This document shows positions 6,811 through 16,407 of a DNA stretch of 64,000 nucleotides, piece after piece. The notes under the pieces are model-generated. The model did not search any database and had not been told where the DNA came from. It saw nothing but the letters and a program-made list of their open reading frames with translations. The DNA comes from Marinobacter xestospongiae (GTDB lineage Bacteria; Pseudomonadota; Gammaproteobacteria; Pseudomonadales; Oleiphilaceae), in NCBI RefSeq assembly GCF_023156385.1, contig NZ_JAKZAK010000001.1:62001-126000 (forward strand), read 5' to 3'. The position numbers and the translations under genes are program-made. The first letter of the stretch is position 1, and each line of letters opens with the position of its first letter.

Positions 6811-9014
6811 TACTTGAACAGCCCCCGGATGGCGTCTTTGACCTTTTCGGCGTCCTCGCTGTCGAGGCGCTCGTCCAGTTCTTCGTTGATTCGCTCTTCA
6901 GCCCGACGGCGGCCGCGGTCGATCTCTTCTTCGGCCTTGGCGCGGGCGGCGTTTTCGGCCATGTCCTTGAGGGTATCGCGGAAGCGGGAACCATCGAAGG
7001 AGCAGAGCTTGGCGGTGTCGCCGTCCAGGCTGCCGCGGCATTCTACCGGAATGATGACGTTCTCCACATACTTGGTGACCCGGCAGGCCTCGTCGCGGTG
7101 AATCTCGCCGACGATTCGCAGGCCGGCTTCGTAATCCACCTCGCTCTGTGCCAGGTCGACGGTGCCGTTGCCCTCCAGCCGCATGCCGGCCAGGGCGGCC
7201 ACCAGGTCGCTGTTGGTGAGGGTATTGCCGTCGATCACCAGGGTGCCGTGCATGTCGTTGAATGGCGTGGTGGTGCCCCAGCCGGTGTCGCCCAGTTGAT
7301 CCTGGTTGGCCAAGGCGATGCCGCGACAGGCCATACGGGTCAGGTTCATGCGGGTGAACTGGCCCTCCGCCAGATTGAAGTCAATCCGGCCCTTGGCGTT
7401 GCTGCGGATGGCTGCCATGGAGTTGCCGTTGGTGCGCACGTCCACCACCAGGTTGGCGGCACCGTCGAGCATGTCCAGTTCTGCCAGGTCTGTGAGCAGC
7501 GGTTGCATCTTCACGCCGGTGAGATCCTGGCGAACCTGCCACTGCGGGTTGTCGCTGCGGGCGTCCAGGGTGGCGGAGGCCTTCATCTGGCCATCGTAGA
7601 GGTTGGCGCTCAGTTGCTCGGCTTTCAGCAGGCCGTTGTTGCCGGTGATCACCGCCTTGAGATCGCTGATGGTGAGGTTGCTGGCCACCAGTTGGCCGAG
7701 CCCGAGGTCAATATCGAGGCCCAGTCCGCGCAGGGTCTCCAGTGGCAGCAGGTCTGCCTCCGGGTCGCTGGCGGCCTGGGCCGGTGCTTCGCTTTCCGCT
7801 GCCGGGGCAGCTTCATTGTCGTCGCCGGCAGGCGGCAGGTAGCGGTCCAGGTTGAAGCTGTCGCCCTGCAGCTTCAGGGCAATGGCGCCGTTGCTGAGGC
7901 CGTAGCGGGCGTTGCCCGTGAAGGTGGTGTCATCCAGCGCCAGGGACAGGTTGTCCAGGGTGACCTGGCCTGCCGGGCCGTTGAGGTTGGTTTTGAACGA
8001 GACCGCCTGCAGCACGTCTTCGTCGGCGGTCTCGATCGGTGCCTGTCCGAGGGCGGCGAGCAGTTCCTGCAGCGAGAATTCCGCGATGTTGAGGTTGCCG
8101 GCAAGCTGCGGCGCGTCACCAAATCCGTTGACGCTCAGGTTGCTGGTCAGCGACAGGTTGGCCACGGTGACCTTGAGGTCGTTGATTGAGGCGGTTTCGT
8201 TTTCAAGATCGGCGGCGAGGGCGCCGGTCAGGCGGGTTTCAACGGTTTGGGCGCCGAAAGGTTCCCCGCTGAGGGCGAACTTGCCGTCAAGACCGTCCAC
8301 ATCGAACCGGTTGAGCGCTTCGTTGGCGGTCAGGTTGGCGCGTACCGAGCCATCCACCGCCATCTGTGGCTGGCCCAGGGCGACCCGAAACGCCAGTTGC
8401 AGCGGAAAGCTCTTGCCCAGGGTGATGGCACTGGCGTTGGCAGTAACGCCTTCCAGAGCAAAGGACTGGCCGGTGGCCTGATCATCGTAGCGAACGCGGG
8501 CGTTGCTGATCTGGACGCTGTTGACATTGAAGTTCAGCGGCTGCTGTTCGCCGCTCTCCGTCGACGTCACCTGCGATGGTTGTTGGTCGGCGGCCTCGGC
8601 TGCGGTAGCGGCAATGTCGCTGGTGGACTCCGGTATGATCCGGGTCCAGTTGCCTTCGCCCTGCGGGTTCACCACCAGGTGAGCATCCAGGCCGTCCAGG
8701 ACAAAGGTATCCACCTGCGGCGCCATCTTCACCAGCGACCAGAAATCCAGCTGCGCCACCAGTTGTTCCAGTGCCACAAAGCGTTCGCCCTCAAGGTTGG
8801 CTTCCACCTTGTTCAGTTCCAGGCCAAGGGGAATGAACGACCAGCCAATATCGCCATCCAGCACCAGATCCAGATTGGTGGCTTTCTCGACCACCCGTTC
8901 GATCTGTGGTTTGTAGGTGTTGGGATCGATGACGGCAACGGCGATGGCGACAGCGGCGGCGGCCAGCACAATGATGGCCAGCACGGCGAGCACCAGGTAA
9001 CGAACAGCTTTCAT
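6810..9014 (-). CDS. asmA: AsmA family protein
   Basis: A 734-residue AsmA-like protein: one N-terminal membrane anchor (about residues 6-28), a long beta-rich periplasmic body of the bridge-like lipid-transfer type, a Pro/Ala/Glu-rich linker near 395-415 and the conserved AsmA C-terminal block (FTRMNLTRMACRGIALANQDQL onwards, with paired cysteines). The last 60 residues form a highly charged helix, possibly coiled coil. AsmA proteins act in outer-membrane lipid homeostasis. It precedes mutY by a one-base overlap. No obvious regulatory site is seen upstream. Confidence 0.92.
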   Translation of the reverse strand: MKAVRYLVLAVLAIIVLAAAAVAIAVAVIDPNTYKPQIERVVEKATNLDLVLDGDIGWSFIPLGLELNKVEANLEGERFVALEQLVAQLDFWSLVKMAPQVDTFVLDGLDAHLVVNPQGEGNWTRIIPESTSDIAATAAEAADQQPSQVTSTESGEQQPLNFNVNSVQISNARVRYDDQATGQSFALEGVTANASAITLGKSFPLQLAFRVALGQPQMAVDGSVRANLTANEALNRFDVDGLDGKFALSGEPFGAQTVETRLTGALAADLENETASINDLKVTVANLSLTSNLSVNGFGDAPQLAGNLNIAEFSLQELLAALGQAPIETADEDVLQAVSFKTNLNGPAGQVTLDNLSLALDDTTFTGNARYGLSNGAIALKLQGDSFNLDRYLPPAGDDNEAAPAAESEAPAQAASDPEADLLPLETLRGLGLDIDLGLGQLVASNLTISDLKAVITGNNGLLKAEQLSANLYDGQMKASATLDARSDNPQWQVRQDLTGVKMQPLLTDLAELDMLDGAANLVVDVRTNGNSMAAIRSNAKGRIDFNLAEGQFTRMNLTRMACRGIALANQDQLGDTGWGTTTPFNDMHGTLVIDGNTLTNSDLVAALAGMRLEGNGTVDLAQSEVDYEAGLRIVGEIHRDEACRVTKYVENVIIPVECRGSLDGDTAKLCSFDGSRFRDTLKDMAENAARAKAEEEIDRGRRRAEERINEELDERLDSEDAEKVKDAIRGLFK

Positions 9015-9278
9015 GGCGTTTGCGTCCTTTCTGATGTATCTGGGCCATCAGTGTAAACCGCTCTGACGGCCTGGTGTGATCCGAAGTTGTCCAGAGGCTT
9101 ACTTGATCGAGGATATCTCAGGCATAGCAGAATTAAACCCGAAGAGTATGACAATGCGTTAGTGTTAGGCCAGAATAGGCCCTTTGCCGAACCCAGGCGC
9201 GAAGGTCTTTATTATCATCAGGCCCGGTCGCCCATTGGACGGACCATACGGGACATTCAAAAACAAGAGGAGTCGTTT

Positions 9279-9740
9279 GTGGCTATCACCGTATCCATTG
9301 AGCTGAGTCGGGAATTCGAAATTCCGGCGGGTTATGACGAGGTATTTGATCTGCTGGCGGATGTTCCCCGGTCGGCGGCTCATTTTCCCAAGGTCGACAA
9401 GCTGGTGGACCTGGGCGACAACGCCTATCGCTGGGAAATGGAAAAGATCGGTGTCGACAAGCACGCGATCCAGTCGGTTTATGCCAGCAAGTACTACGCC
9501 GATAAAGACGCCGGCAGCATTACCTGGGAGCCGGTGAAAGGCGAGGGCAATGGTGTGGTAAAAGGTTCCTGGTCGATCCGCGCTAACGGCGACAGCGCTA
9601 CGGCCCTCAAGTTCAAGACCACCGCTGAGTTGACCCTGCCGCTGCCGAGCCTGCTCAAGCTGGCGATCAGTCCGGTCATCAAGCACGAGTTCAACAGCCT
9701 GGTCGACACCTACGTCGCCAACCTGAAAAAAGCCTTCTGA
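9279..9740 (+). CDS. SRPBCC-family protein
   Basis: About 153 residues with a START/SRPBCC-like fold: an N-terminal strand with SREFEIPAGYDEVFDLLADVPRSAAHFP, central beta strands and a C-terminal helix (IKHEFNSLVDTYVANLKKAF). Such proteins form a deep hydrophobic pocket; the ligand here is unknown. I chose GTG at 9279 because AAGAGGAG lies at the right distance before it; a longer frame starting at 9087 has no recognisable extra domain. The gene is divergent from asmA and precedes hisB. Confidence 0.75.
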   Translation: MAITVSIELSREFEIPAGYDEVFDLLADVPRSAAHFPKVDKLVDLGDNAYRWEMEKIGVDKHAIQSVYASKYYADKDAGSITWEPVKGEGNGVVKGSWSIRANGDSATALKFKTTAELTLPLPSLLKLAISPVIKHEFNSLVDTYVANLKKAF

Positions 9741-9857
9741 ACCTGCCGGGCCGGCGACCGCTCGCCGGCACCCCTTGTCCGCCGCTTCCTGCTGTTCATT
9801 AGCCGATGGCTAAGGCCTCGATAGTTCCTGGCAGGGGACGCTGGCGGGCAGAATAGG

Positions 9858-9863
9858 TATAAT
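9858..9863 (+). promoter_or_regulatory. Likely -10 box of the hisBHAF transcript
   Basis: A perfect TATAAT lies 53 bases before the hisB ATG. No good -35 hexamer is present at 16-18 bp, so the promoter may be weak or activator-dependent. Confidence 0.5.
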
Positions 9864-9915
9864 CCCCACTCACTCGATTTCCGGCGCTATGCCGTCCTTT
9901 TGTACTGGAGTCCCC

Positions 9916-10509
9916 ATGGCCGAACGTAAGGCTCGGGTAGAACGCGATACCCTTGAAACCCAGATCACGGTTGAGATCAACCTCGATGGCACCGGTAAGG
10001 CCCATTTCGATACCGGCGTCCCTTTCCTTGAACACATGATGGATCAGATCGCCCGCCATGGTCTGGTGGACCTGAACATCGTGGCGAAAGGGGATCTGCA
10101 CATCGACGACCACCACACCGTGGAGGACATCGGCATCACCCTGGGGCAGGCGTTCAAGCAGGCCGTGGGTGACAAGAAAGGCATTCGCCGTTATGGCCAC
10201 GCTTATGTTCCGCTGGATGAAGCACTCTCGCGGGTGGTGATTGACCTGTCCGGACGTCCCGGTCTGATCATGGATGTGCCCTACACCCGTGGTGCGGTGG
10301 GTGGCTTTGACGTCGATCTGTTCGAAGAGTTTTTCCACGGCTTTGTTAACCACTCCATGGTCAGCCTGCACATCGATAACCTGCGTGGCAAGAATACCCA
10401 CCACCAGATCGAGACGGTGTTCAAGGCCTTTGGCCGTGCCCTGCGCATGGCCATTGAAATGGACGAGCGCATGGCGGGGATCACCCCGTCCACCAAAGGT
10501 GCGCTGTAA
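9916..10509 (+). CDS. hisB: Imidazoleglycerol-phosphate dehydratase
   Basis: A 197-residue monofunctional IGP dehydratase, sixth step of histidine synthesis, converting imidazole glycerol phosphate to imidazole acetol phosphate. The manganese-binding repeats [11 protein letters not shown] and [14 protein letters not shown] are both present, as are [13 protein letters not shown] and the end PSTKGAL. I use ATG 9916, which gives the canonical [15 protein letters not shown] start; an upstream in-frame codon at 9889 adds residues not seen in the family. It heads hisB-hisH-hisA-hisF with 20 bp to hisH. The phosphatase domain found in enteric bifunctional HisB is absent, as usual outside enterics. 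Confidence 0.97.
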   Translation: MAERKARVERDTLETQITVEINLDGTGKAHFDTGVPFLEHMMDQIARHGLVDLNIVAKGDLHIDDHHTVEDIGITLGQAFKQAVGDKKGIRRYGHAYVPLDEALSRVVIDLSGRPGLIMDVPYTRGAVGGFDVDLFEEFFHGFVNHSMVSLHIDNLRGKNTHHQIETVFKAFGRALRMAIEMDERMAGITPSTKGAL

Positions 10510-10529
10510 CCGGCTGGAGTAGGTAAACG

Positions 10530-11183
10530 ATGAAGACCGTCGCCATTATCGATTACGGCATGGGCAACCTGCACTCCGTCAGCAAGGCGGTGGAGCATGT
10601 GGCGCCCGATACCCGGGTGCTGGTCACCGACGATGCCGCTCTTATTCGCGAGGCTGACCGGGTGATCCTGCCTGGTGTTGGCGCCATTCGCGACTGCATG
10701 GCGGAGATCCGCCGGCTGGGGGTGGATGAGCTGGTGAAAGATGTCTCCCGGGACCGGCCGCTGTTGGGTATTTGTGTTGGTATGCAGGCGCTGATGTCCC
10801 GCAGCGAGGAAAACGGCGGCGTTGACTGCATCAATCTGTTCCCTGCCGAGGTGCGTTATTTCGGTGAGGGGCTGACGGAGCGGTCCGGCCCCCACGCCGG
10901 CGAGCGCCTCAAGGTCCCCCACATGGGCTGGAACGAGGTCTATCAAACCCAGGACCATCCGCTGTGGCACAACATCCCGGATGGCGAACGGTTCTATTTT
11001 GTGCACAGTTTCTACGCCGAGGCCGAGCACAATCCGGACCTGGCTGGCCGCACCCATTATGGCGTCGACCTGGCCGCTGCGGTTGCCCGGGACAACATTT
11101 TCGCCGCCCAGTTCCACCCGGAGAAGAGCCACAACGCCGGCCTGCAACTGCTGAAGAATTTCGTCAACTGGACCGGCGCCTGA
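10530..11183 (+). CDS. hisH: Imidazole glycerol phosphate synthase, glutaminase subunit
   Basis: A 217-residue class-I glutamine amidotransferase that releases ammonia from glutamine and channels it to HisF. The nucleophile is C82 in LGICVGMQ; the triad is completed by His and Glu in AAQFHPEKS near the C-terminus; the oxyanion region is [10 protein letters not shown]. It is the second gene of hisBHAF, 20 bp after hisB, and its partner HisF is encoded two genes on. Confidence 0.97.
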   Translation: MKTVAIIDYGMGNLHSVSKAVEHVAPDTRVLVTDDAALIREADRVILPGVGAIRDCMAEIRRLGVDELVKDVSRDRPLLGICVGMQALMSRSEENGGVDCINLFPAEVRYFGEGLTERSGPHAGERLKVPHMGWNEVYQTQDHPLWHNIPDGERFYFVHSFYAEAEHNPDLAGRTHYGVDLAAAVARDNIFAAQFHPEKSHNAGLQLLKNFVNWTGA

Positions 11184-11224
11184 GCCGGTCATGATGCCTA
11201 ACTGACAACAACGGATTCCCTCTC

Positions 11225-11956
11225 ATGCTGATTATCCCCGCCATCGATCTGAAAGACGGCAAGTGTGTACGCCTGCGCCAGGGCCGTATGGATGACTCCA
11301 CAGTATTCTCCGACGACCCCGTCGATATGGCGGCCCGCTGGGTCGACGCCGGCGCCCGGCGCCTGCACCTGGTGGACCTGAACGGCGCCTTTGCCGGTGA
11401 GCCGGTGAATGGCGAAATCGTGCAGGCCATCGCCAAGCGTTTTCCGGATCTGCCAATCCAGATCGGTGGCGGTATCCGCTCTGCCGATACCATCGAGGCT
11501 TACCTCAAGGCCGGTGTGCAGTGGGTGATCATCGGCACCAAGGCGGTGAAAGAGCCGGAATTCGTTACTGAGATGTGCCAGCGCTTCCCTGGCCATATCA
11601 TTGTTGGTCTGGATGCCAAAGACGGCCGCGTGGCCACCGACGGCTGGGCCGAAGTCTCCGAAGTGATGGCCACCGATCTGGCCAAGCGCTTTGCCAGCGA
11701 TGGGGTGGATTCCATTGTCTATACCGACATCGCCCGCGACGGCATGATGCAGGGTGTCAATGTGGAAGCCACCGCGGCCCTGGCCGAAGCTGGTGGTATT
11801 CCGGTGATTGCCTCTGGCGGTGTCACCAACATGGACGACCTCAAACGTCTGGCGACCGTCGCCGACAAGGGTATCCTGGGGGCCATCACCGGCCGCGCGA
11901 TCTATGAAGGCACCCTGGATGTCGCCGAAGCCCAGGCCTACTGCGACAGCCTGTAA
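11225..11956 (+). CDS. hisA: ProFAR isomerase
   Basis: A 243-residue (beta/alpha)8 barrel that isomerises ProFAR to PRFAR by an Amadori rearrangement in histidine synthesis. The two catalytic aspartates are in [15 protein letters not shown] (D8) and [13 protein letters not shown] (about D129), and the phosphate-binding loops IGGGIRS and ASGGVTN are present. It follows hisH by 41 bp and precedes hisF, its structural homologue. Confidence 0.97.
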   Translation: MLIIPAIDLKDGKCVRLRQGRMDDSTVFSDDPVDMAARWVDAGARRLHLVDLNGAFAGEPVNGEIVQAIAKRFPDLPIQIGGGIRSADTIEAYLKAGVQWVIIGTKAVKEPEFVTEMCQRFPGHIIVGLDAKDGRVATDGWAEVSEVMATDLAKRFASDGVDSIVYTDIARDGMMQGVNVEATAALAEAGGIPVIASGGVTNMDDLKRLATVADKGILGAITGRAIYEGTLDVAEAQAYCDSL

Positions 11957-11989
11957 TTTCGAATCTACTGACTAGCGGAGTGCACACTC

Positions 11990-12763
11990 ATGTCTCTGGC
12001 CAAACGCATCATTCCCTGTCTCGACGTCGACAAGGGCCGGGTGGTGAAAGGGGTCAACTTCGTCGATATCCGTGACGCCGGTGATCCGGTAGAAGTGGCC
12101 CGCAAATACAACGAGCAGGGCGCGGATGAGATCACCTTCCTCGACATCACCGCCAGCCATGAAAGTCGGGACACCACCTACGAGACCGTGGAGCGGATGG
12201 CGGCGGAAGTGTTCATCCCGCTCACCGTGGGCGGCGGTGTGCGCACCGTGGACGACATCCGCAAGCTGCTGAATGCGGGCGCCGACAAGGTCTCCATCAA
12301 CACCGCGGCGGTGTTCAACCCGGAGTTTGTGCGCGAGGCCGCCGAGCGGTTTGGCAGCCAGTGCATCGTGGTAGCAATTGATGCCAAGAAGGTCAGCGGT
12401 GACGGTGAGCCCGAGCGCTGGGAGATCTTCACTCACGGTGGCCGTAAGCCCACGGGGCTGGACGCCATCGAATGGGCCCGCAAGATGACCGAACTGGGCG
12501 CCGGCGAGCTGCTGCTGACCAGCATGGACCGCGACGGCACCAAGGTGGGCTTCGATCTGGGTCTGACCCGGGCGGTCAGCGACGCGGTGTCGGTACCGGT
12601 GATCGCTTCCGGCGGCGTCGGCGAGCTTCAGCATCTGGCGGACGGTGTGACCGAAGGCGGCGCCGACGCCGTGCTGGCCGCGTCGATCTTCCACTTTGGT
12701 CAGCACACCATTCCCGAAGCCAAAGAAGCCATGCGGGACCAGGGGATTGAAGTCCGGCTTTGA
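11990..12763 (+). CDS. hisF: Imidazole glycerol phosphate synthase, cyclase subunit
   Basis: A 257-residue (beta/alpha)8 barrel that joins PRFAR with HisH-derived ammonia to give imidazole glycerol phosphate and AICAR. Catalytic aspartates lie in [15 protein letters not shown] (D11) and IVVAIDAKK (about D130); phosphate loops VGGGVRT and ASGGVGE are clear. It is the last gene of the his cluster and is followed by an intrinsic terminator shared with the convergent yibQ end. Confidence 0.98.
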   Translation: MSLAKRIIPCLDVDKGRVVKGVNFVDIRDAGDPVEVARKYNEQGADEITFLDITASHESRDTTYETVERMAAEVFIPLTVGGGVRTVDDIRKLLNAGADKVSINTAAVFNPEFVREAAERFGSQCIVVAIDAKKVSGDGEPERWEIFTHGGRKPTGLDAIEWARKMTELGAGELLLTSMDRDGTKVGFDLGLTRAVSDAVSVPVIASGGVGELQHLADGVTEGGADAVLAASIFHFGQHTIPEAKEAMRDQGIEVRL

Positions 12764-12789
12764 CGATCTGAGCCTGATACCGGTAGCAG

Positions 12790-12823
12790 AAGGCAGACCT
12801 CCAGCGGGGCCTGCCTTTTTTTA
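12790..12823 (+). terminator. Rho-independent terminator after hisF
   Basis: AAGGCAG (12790-12796) pairs with CTGCCTT (12811-12817) with a partly paired G+C-rich interior, and seven T residues follow. It lies 27 bases past the hisF stop; the T-tract reaches the stop codon of convergent yibQ. Confidence 0.85.
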
Positions 12824-13657
12824 TGGCTGAAGCCTGGTGGGGCGCTTGGCGAGGGTGGGCGCGACGGGTTGTTTCTCGCCCTCGGCAAACATCGTCTGGT
12901 TGTTGTTGCGCAGGGCCCAGACGGCGCTGACGGTGGCGATGGCAATGCCCTGCTGGTCCAGTTGCGGCAGGTGCTTTTCGAGGTAGTCCACAGTGACCTG
13001 GTGGGGATGGCCAATGCCAATGGCGCTGCCATTGCGCCTGGCCAGCTGAACCAGCCGCTTGAACTGCTGGTCGACGAATTCCTCGGTCTGCTCGTGATCG
13101 AGGAACACATCGCGGGTCAGGGTGGGAATGCGGTAGGCCTCGGCCACATCGCTGGCGACGGAGCTGGCAATGGTGCGGCTGTCGACGAAGTACAGCGGGT
13201 AGCGGTACAGCTCCGACATCACCCACTCCATGGGTTCGATCTGTTGGGTCAGCAGGCTGCCCATGTGGTTGTTGACGCCCTGAACGTGGGGGATTGCCTG
13301 CAGCGAGCGACGCAGGGTGGTGATCACGTCCTGTCGCGACATACTGCTGGTAAGACCGCCGGGGCCCAGATCAAAGTTGTGGGTATTGGCCATTGGCGCA
13401 TGGAGCATGATCTCCTTGTTGCGTCGATGGGCCGATTCCGCCAGTGATCGGGTAAAGCGCCGGTAGGGCAGGAACGCCAGGGTGATGGGCTGGTCGAGGG
13501 CGATCAGTCGCTCGCCCTCCCGCAGGTTGTGGCCCATGTCATCAATGATGATGGCGATGGTGGGCGGCACCGCCTGGCCGTCGACCCTGGGGGGAGCATC
13601 GGCAAAGGCGGGCAGCGACGCCACCAGGGCGCCGATCAGCAGTACCAGGCGTAGCAT
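12821..13657 (-). CDS. yibQ: Divergent polysaccharide deacetylase YibQ
   Basis: A 278-residue periplasmic protein with a signal peptide (MLRLVLLIGALVASLPAFADA) and a divergent polysaccharide-deacetylase fold. The first metal motif is IAIIIDDMGHN, followed by MLHAPMAN, NNHMGS, and a late IGIGHPH containing the catalytic-type histidine. Substrate is not established for the family. It is the last gene of gpmI-envC-ctpA-yibQ and starts only 4 bp after the ctpA stop, so it is almost certainly cotranscribed with these cell-wall genes. Confidence 0.9.
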   Translation of the reverse strand: MLRLVLLIGALVASLPAFADAPPRVDGQAVPPTIAIIIDDMGHNLREGERLIALDQPITLAFLPYRRFTRSLAESAHRRNKEIMLHAPMANTHNFDLGPGGLTSSMSRQDVITTLRRSLQAIPHVQGVNNHMGSLLTQQIEPMEWVMSELYRYPLYFVDSRTIASSVASDVAEAYRIPTLTRDVFLDHEQTEEFVDQQFKRLVQLARRNGSAIGIGHPHQVTVDYLEKHLPQLDQQGIAIATVSAVWALRNNNQTMFAEGEKQPVAPTLAKRPTRLQP

Positions 13658-13661
13658 CCGG

Positions 13662-15071
13662 CTAGTTGTCCCCGTCGTCCTGTTTGTTCTGGAAGATGGT
13701 CATGCCCTTGAGTAGGTTGAGCGCTGAACGCAGCTGGAAGTCCCGCTCCATGTGGGATTCGTTGGCGTCGCTGTTCTGGTCCTGCTGCTTGCGTTGTTCA
13801 CTGTTGAGCTCGTCTTCACCGTCGCCGTTTTCCAGGTGGCCGCTGAGATCGGCCTCGGTGAAGAACGGCTGGCCTTCGAACTCGGTGAAGCGGGCCGGCC
13901 GCACCTCGATGTCGGGAGTGATGCCGCGGGCCTGGATGGAGCGGCCATCCGGCGTGAAGTAGCGGGCGGTGGTCATCTTGATGGCGTGGGTCTCATCCAG
14001 CGGAATGACCGTCTGTACCGAGCCCTTGCCGAAGGACTGGGTGCCCATGACAACCGCACGATGATGATCCTGCAGCGCGCCGGCGAGGATCTCCGAGGCG
14101 GACGCCGAGCCGCCGTTGATCAGCACCACGATGGGGGTGTCGGCAATGATATCGCCCGGGGTGGCGCTGAAGCGCAGTCGTGAGCTCTGGATGCGGCCTT
14201 CGGTATAGACGATCAGGCCTTCGTCCAGCAGGGCGTCTGCCGCACCCACCGCCGCCTGCAATACACCGCCGGGGTTGTTGCGAACGTCGATCACCAGACC
14301 GTCCAGCTGGCCGTCGCTGTCGTCGGCCAGGCTGCGGATGGCGTCGCGGAACTCATTGCCGGTTTCAGACTGGAACTGGGTGATGCGCACGTAACCGTAG
14401 CCGGGCTCCAGCAGTCGTGACTTGATGCTGGTGACCTTGATCACATCCCGCACCACATCGATCTCGATGGGGGCGTTCTCGGTTTCCCGCATGATGGTCA
14501 GGGACAGTGTGGTGCCGGGCTTGCCGCGCATCAGGTTCACGGCTTCCTCCAGTGACAGCCCCTTGACCGGCTGGTCACCCAGCTTGATGATCAGGTCGCC
14601 CGCCTGCACGCCGGCTTTCTGGGCCGGGGTGTCGTCGATGGGGGTGATAACCTTGATGAAGCCGTCTTCCATGCCCACTTCGATGCCCAGACCACCGAAT
14701 TCACCGGAGGTGCTTTCTTCAAGTTCTTCGTATTCCTTTGGGGCCAGGTAGGTGGAGTGGGGGTCCAGGTCGGCGAGCATGCCCTTGATCGCGCTTTCCA
14801 GCAGCTGGCGATCATCCACCTCTTCCACGTAGGCCTCTTTGATGCGGCCAAACACCTCGGTGAACTTGCGCAGGTCTTCCAGCGGCAGTTGCTCTTCCGG
14901 GTCGGGCAGGCGGATCTGAACCTGCTGGCCGTTGGCGGTCCCTTCGAGGATCACCTCCTGGTCAGGTGCCTGTTCCTGGGCGGCGGTCAGACCGGGCAGG
15001 GTGGTGAGACAGATGGCTGTGGCCAATGCACGAAAAGCTGTTGTCTGGCGTGTACTTCTAACCGTTCCCAT
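13662..15071 (-). CDS. ctpA: Carboxy-terminal processing protease, S41 family
   Basis: A 469-residue periplasmic S41 protease. Signal peptide about 1-31; PDZ domain about 118-205 (GGLGIEVGMEDG to LTIMRE); protease core with the Ser/Lys dyad S324 in GGSASASEI and K349 in SFGKGSVQ, plus Q353 at the expected +4. The 25-residue Ser-Lys spacing matches Bacillus CtpB. The tail (about 410-450) is Asp/Glu/Gln-rich and low in complexity. In pseudomonads CtpA degrades peptidoglycan-hydrolase partners, and here it sits between envC and yibQ, consistent with control of wall remodelling. Confidence 0.95.
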   Translation of the reverse strand: MGTVRSTRQTTAFRALATAICLTTLPGLTAAQEQAPDQEVILEGTANGQQVQIRLPDPEEQLPLEDLRKFTEVFGRIKEAYVEEVDDRQLLESAIKGMLADLDPHSTYLAPKEYEELEESTSGEFGGLGIEVGMEDGFIKVITPIDDTPAQKAGVQAGDLIIKLGDQPVKGLSLEEAVNLMRGKPGTTLSLTIMRETENAPIEIDVVRDVIKVTSIKSRLLEPGYGYVRITQFQSETGNEFRDAIRSLADDSDGQLDGLVIDVRNNPGGVLQAAVGAADALLDEGLIVYTEGRIQSSRLRFSATPGDIIADTPIVVLINGGSASASEILAGALQDHHRAVVMGTQSFGKGSVQTVIPLDETHAIKMTTARYFTPDGRSIQARGITPDIEVRPARFTEFEGQPFFTEADLSGHLENGDGEDELNSEQRKQQDQNSDANESHMERDFQLRSALNLLKGMTIFQNKQDDGDN

Positions 15072-15188
15072 TCACCCGTCCTGTATACCTGATTGATTGG
15101 GGAGCCCTGAATTTTCCTGCTCGACAGTATGGCGTCCCGTGCCTGCTTTGTCAGCCCTGGCTGCCGGCATCCGTCCCGGCTGGTGGGC

Positions 15189-16382
15189 TCAGCGAGGTGC
15201 CAGCCAGCGACGGGGATTCTGCGGTGTGCCCTTGTGGCGGATCTCGAAGTACACCGCTGGCTGCTCGGTGCCGCCGCTCTGGCCGGCAATGGCGATGGCC
15301 TGGCCGGCCGCCACCCAGTCACCGGGGCTGGCTAGCAGGCTGCTGCTGTGGCCGTAGAGGCTCATGTAGCCGTCGCCATGATCGATGATGGTCATCAGCC
15401 CGAAGCCTCGCAGCCAGTTGGCGAACACCACGCGGCCATAGTGTACCGCCTTCACCTCGGTCTCGGCGTCAGTGATCAGCAGCAGGCCGTTGTGGCGCAG
15501 CCGGCCCTGGGCAAGCTGTTCGCCGAAGTTACGGCTGACCCGTCCGGCGGCAACCGGCCACGGCAGTTTAGCGCGCAGTGACCGGAAAGGTTGTGACTCG
15601 TTTGGCGCCGGGATGTTGGCAATGGCGGCCTCAACTTCCTTGAGCAGTTTCTCCAGCCGTACCCGGTCGGATTCCAGCTGTTCCCGCTCATTCTGGCGCT
15701 GGCTGATCTCGGTTCGCAGTCGGGCCAGGGTCTGTTGCCGTTCCGCCTTCCTGGTCTCCAGCTGTTGCTGGCGGCTGGCCACGTCCCGCTCCAGCCGGGC
15801 CAGTTCGGTCTGGGTCCGGTTGACCTCTTCGCGGGTCGTCTTGAGTGCCTGTAGGCTGGCGTTGAAGGCTTCCAGCCGGCGCACCGTGTCGGCGCTGAGG
15901 TACTCGTAGTAGGTCATGGTGCGGGCGACATTCTGGGGATCGATCTCATTCAGCAGGACCTTGATCGCCGGGGTGTCGCCCGCCATCCAGGCCGCGCGGA
16001 TCTGCTGCTTGAGGCTGTCCCGCTGGCGCGCCAGGGAGGCGGTCAGTTCCTGCTCTTTCTCGCCCAGTTGCGCCAGTCGCGTTCGCTGATTGCCGATCTG
16101 GCGGCGCAGGTCGCGACGTTCCCGGGTCAGACGGCTGATGGTTTGCTCGGTGCTGACCAGCTGCTCTTCCAGATCGGAGCGGTCCTCGCGGGCGTCCTGG
16201 AGCCAGTCATCGATGTCTTCGATGCGTTCCTTGAGGGCTTCGATCTGAGCTGGTGACACGTCATCGTTAGCGGCCAGCACAGGGGCATTAATCAGGGTCA
16301 GGAGCAACAGCAGAGCCGTGCCCAGGCCCCGGGTTCCGCAGGTGCGAAAACCGGAGCCGGGTGAGGGGAGGCGGGTGCGCAT
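15189..16382 (-). CDS. envC: Murein hydrolase activator EnvC
   Basis: A 397-residue periplasmic protein: hydrophobic export signal (about 20-38), a long heptad-rich coiled coil (about 45-265) and a C-terminal LytM (M23) domain. The LytM active site is degenerate: the usual HLHFE segment reads VYFEIRH, so it should not hydrolyse peptidoglycan but activate amidases, as E. coli EnvC does at the divisome. The n-region before the signal is long, and a start further in is possible. Gene order after gpmI and before ctpA is the common gammaproteobacterial one. Confidence 0.93.
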   Translation of the reverse strand: MRTRLPSPGSGFRTCGTRGLGTALLLLLTLINAPVLAANDDVSPAQIEALKERIEDIDDWLQDAREDRSDLEEQLVSTEQTISRLTRERRDLRRQIGNQRTRLAQLGEKEQELTASLARQRDSLKQQIRAAWMAGDTPAIKVLLNEIDPQNVARTMTYYEYLSADTVRRLEAFNASLQALKTTREEVNRTQTELARLERDVASRQQQLETRKAERQQTLARLRTEISQRQNEREQLESDRVRLEKLLKEVEAAIANIPAPNESQPFRSLRAKLPWPVAAGRVSRNFGEQLAQGRLRHNGLLLITDAETEVKAVHYGRVVFANWLRGFGLMTIIDHGDGYMSLYGHSSSLLASPGDWVAAGQAIAIAGQSGGTEQPAVYFEIRHKGTPQNPRRWLAPR

Positions 16383-16407
16383 CAGCGAGCGCAGGATGAT
16401 GGCGAGA

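Noticed and set aside
9087..9278. N-terminal extension of the SRPBCC protein from an upstream start
   Set aside because: The extra 64 residues resemble no family and lack a ribosome-binding site, whereas GTG 9279 has AAGAGGAG in place.
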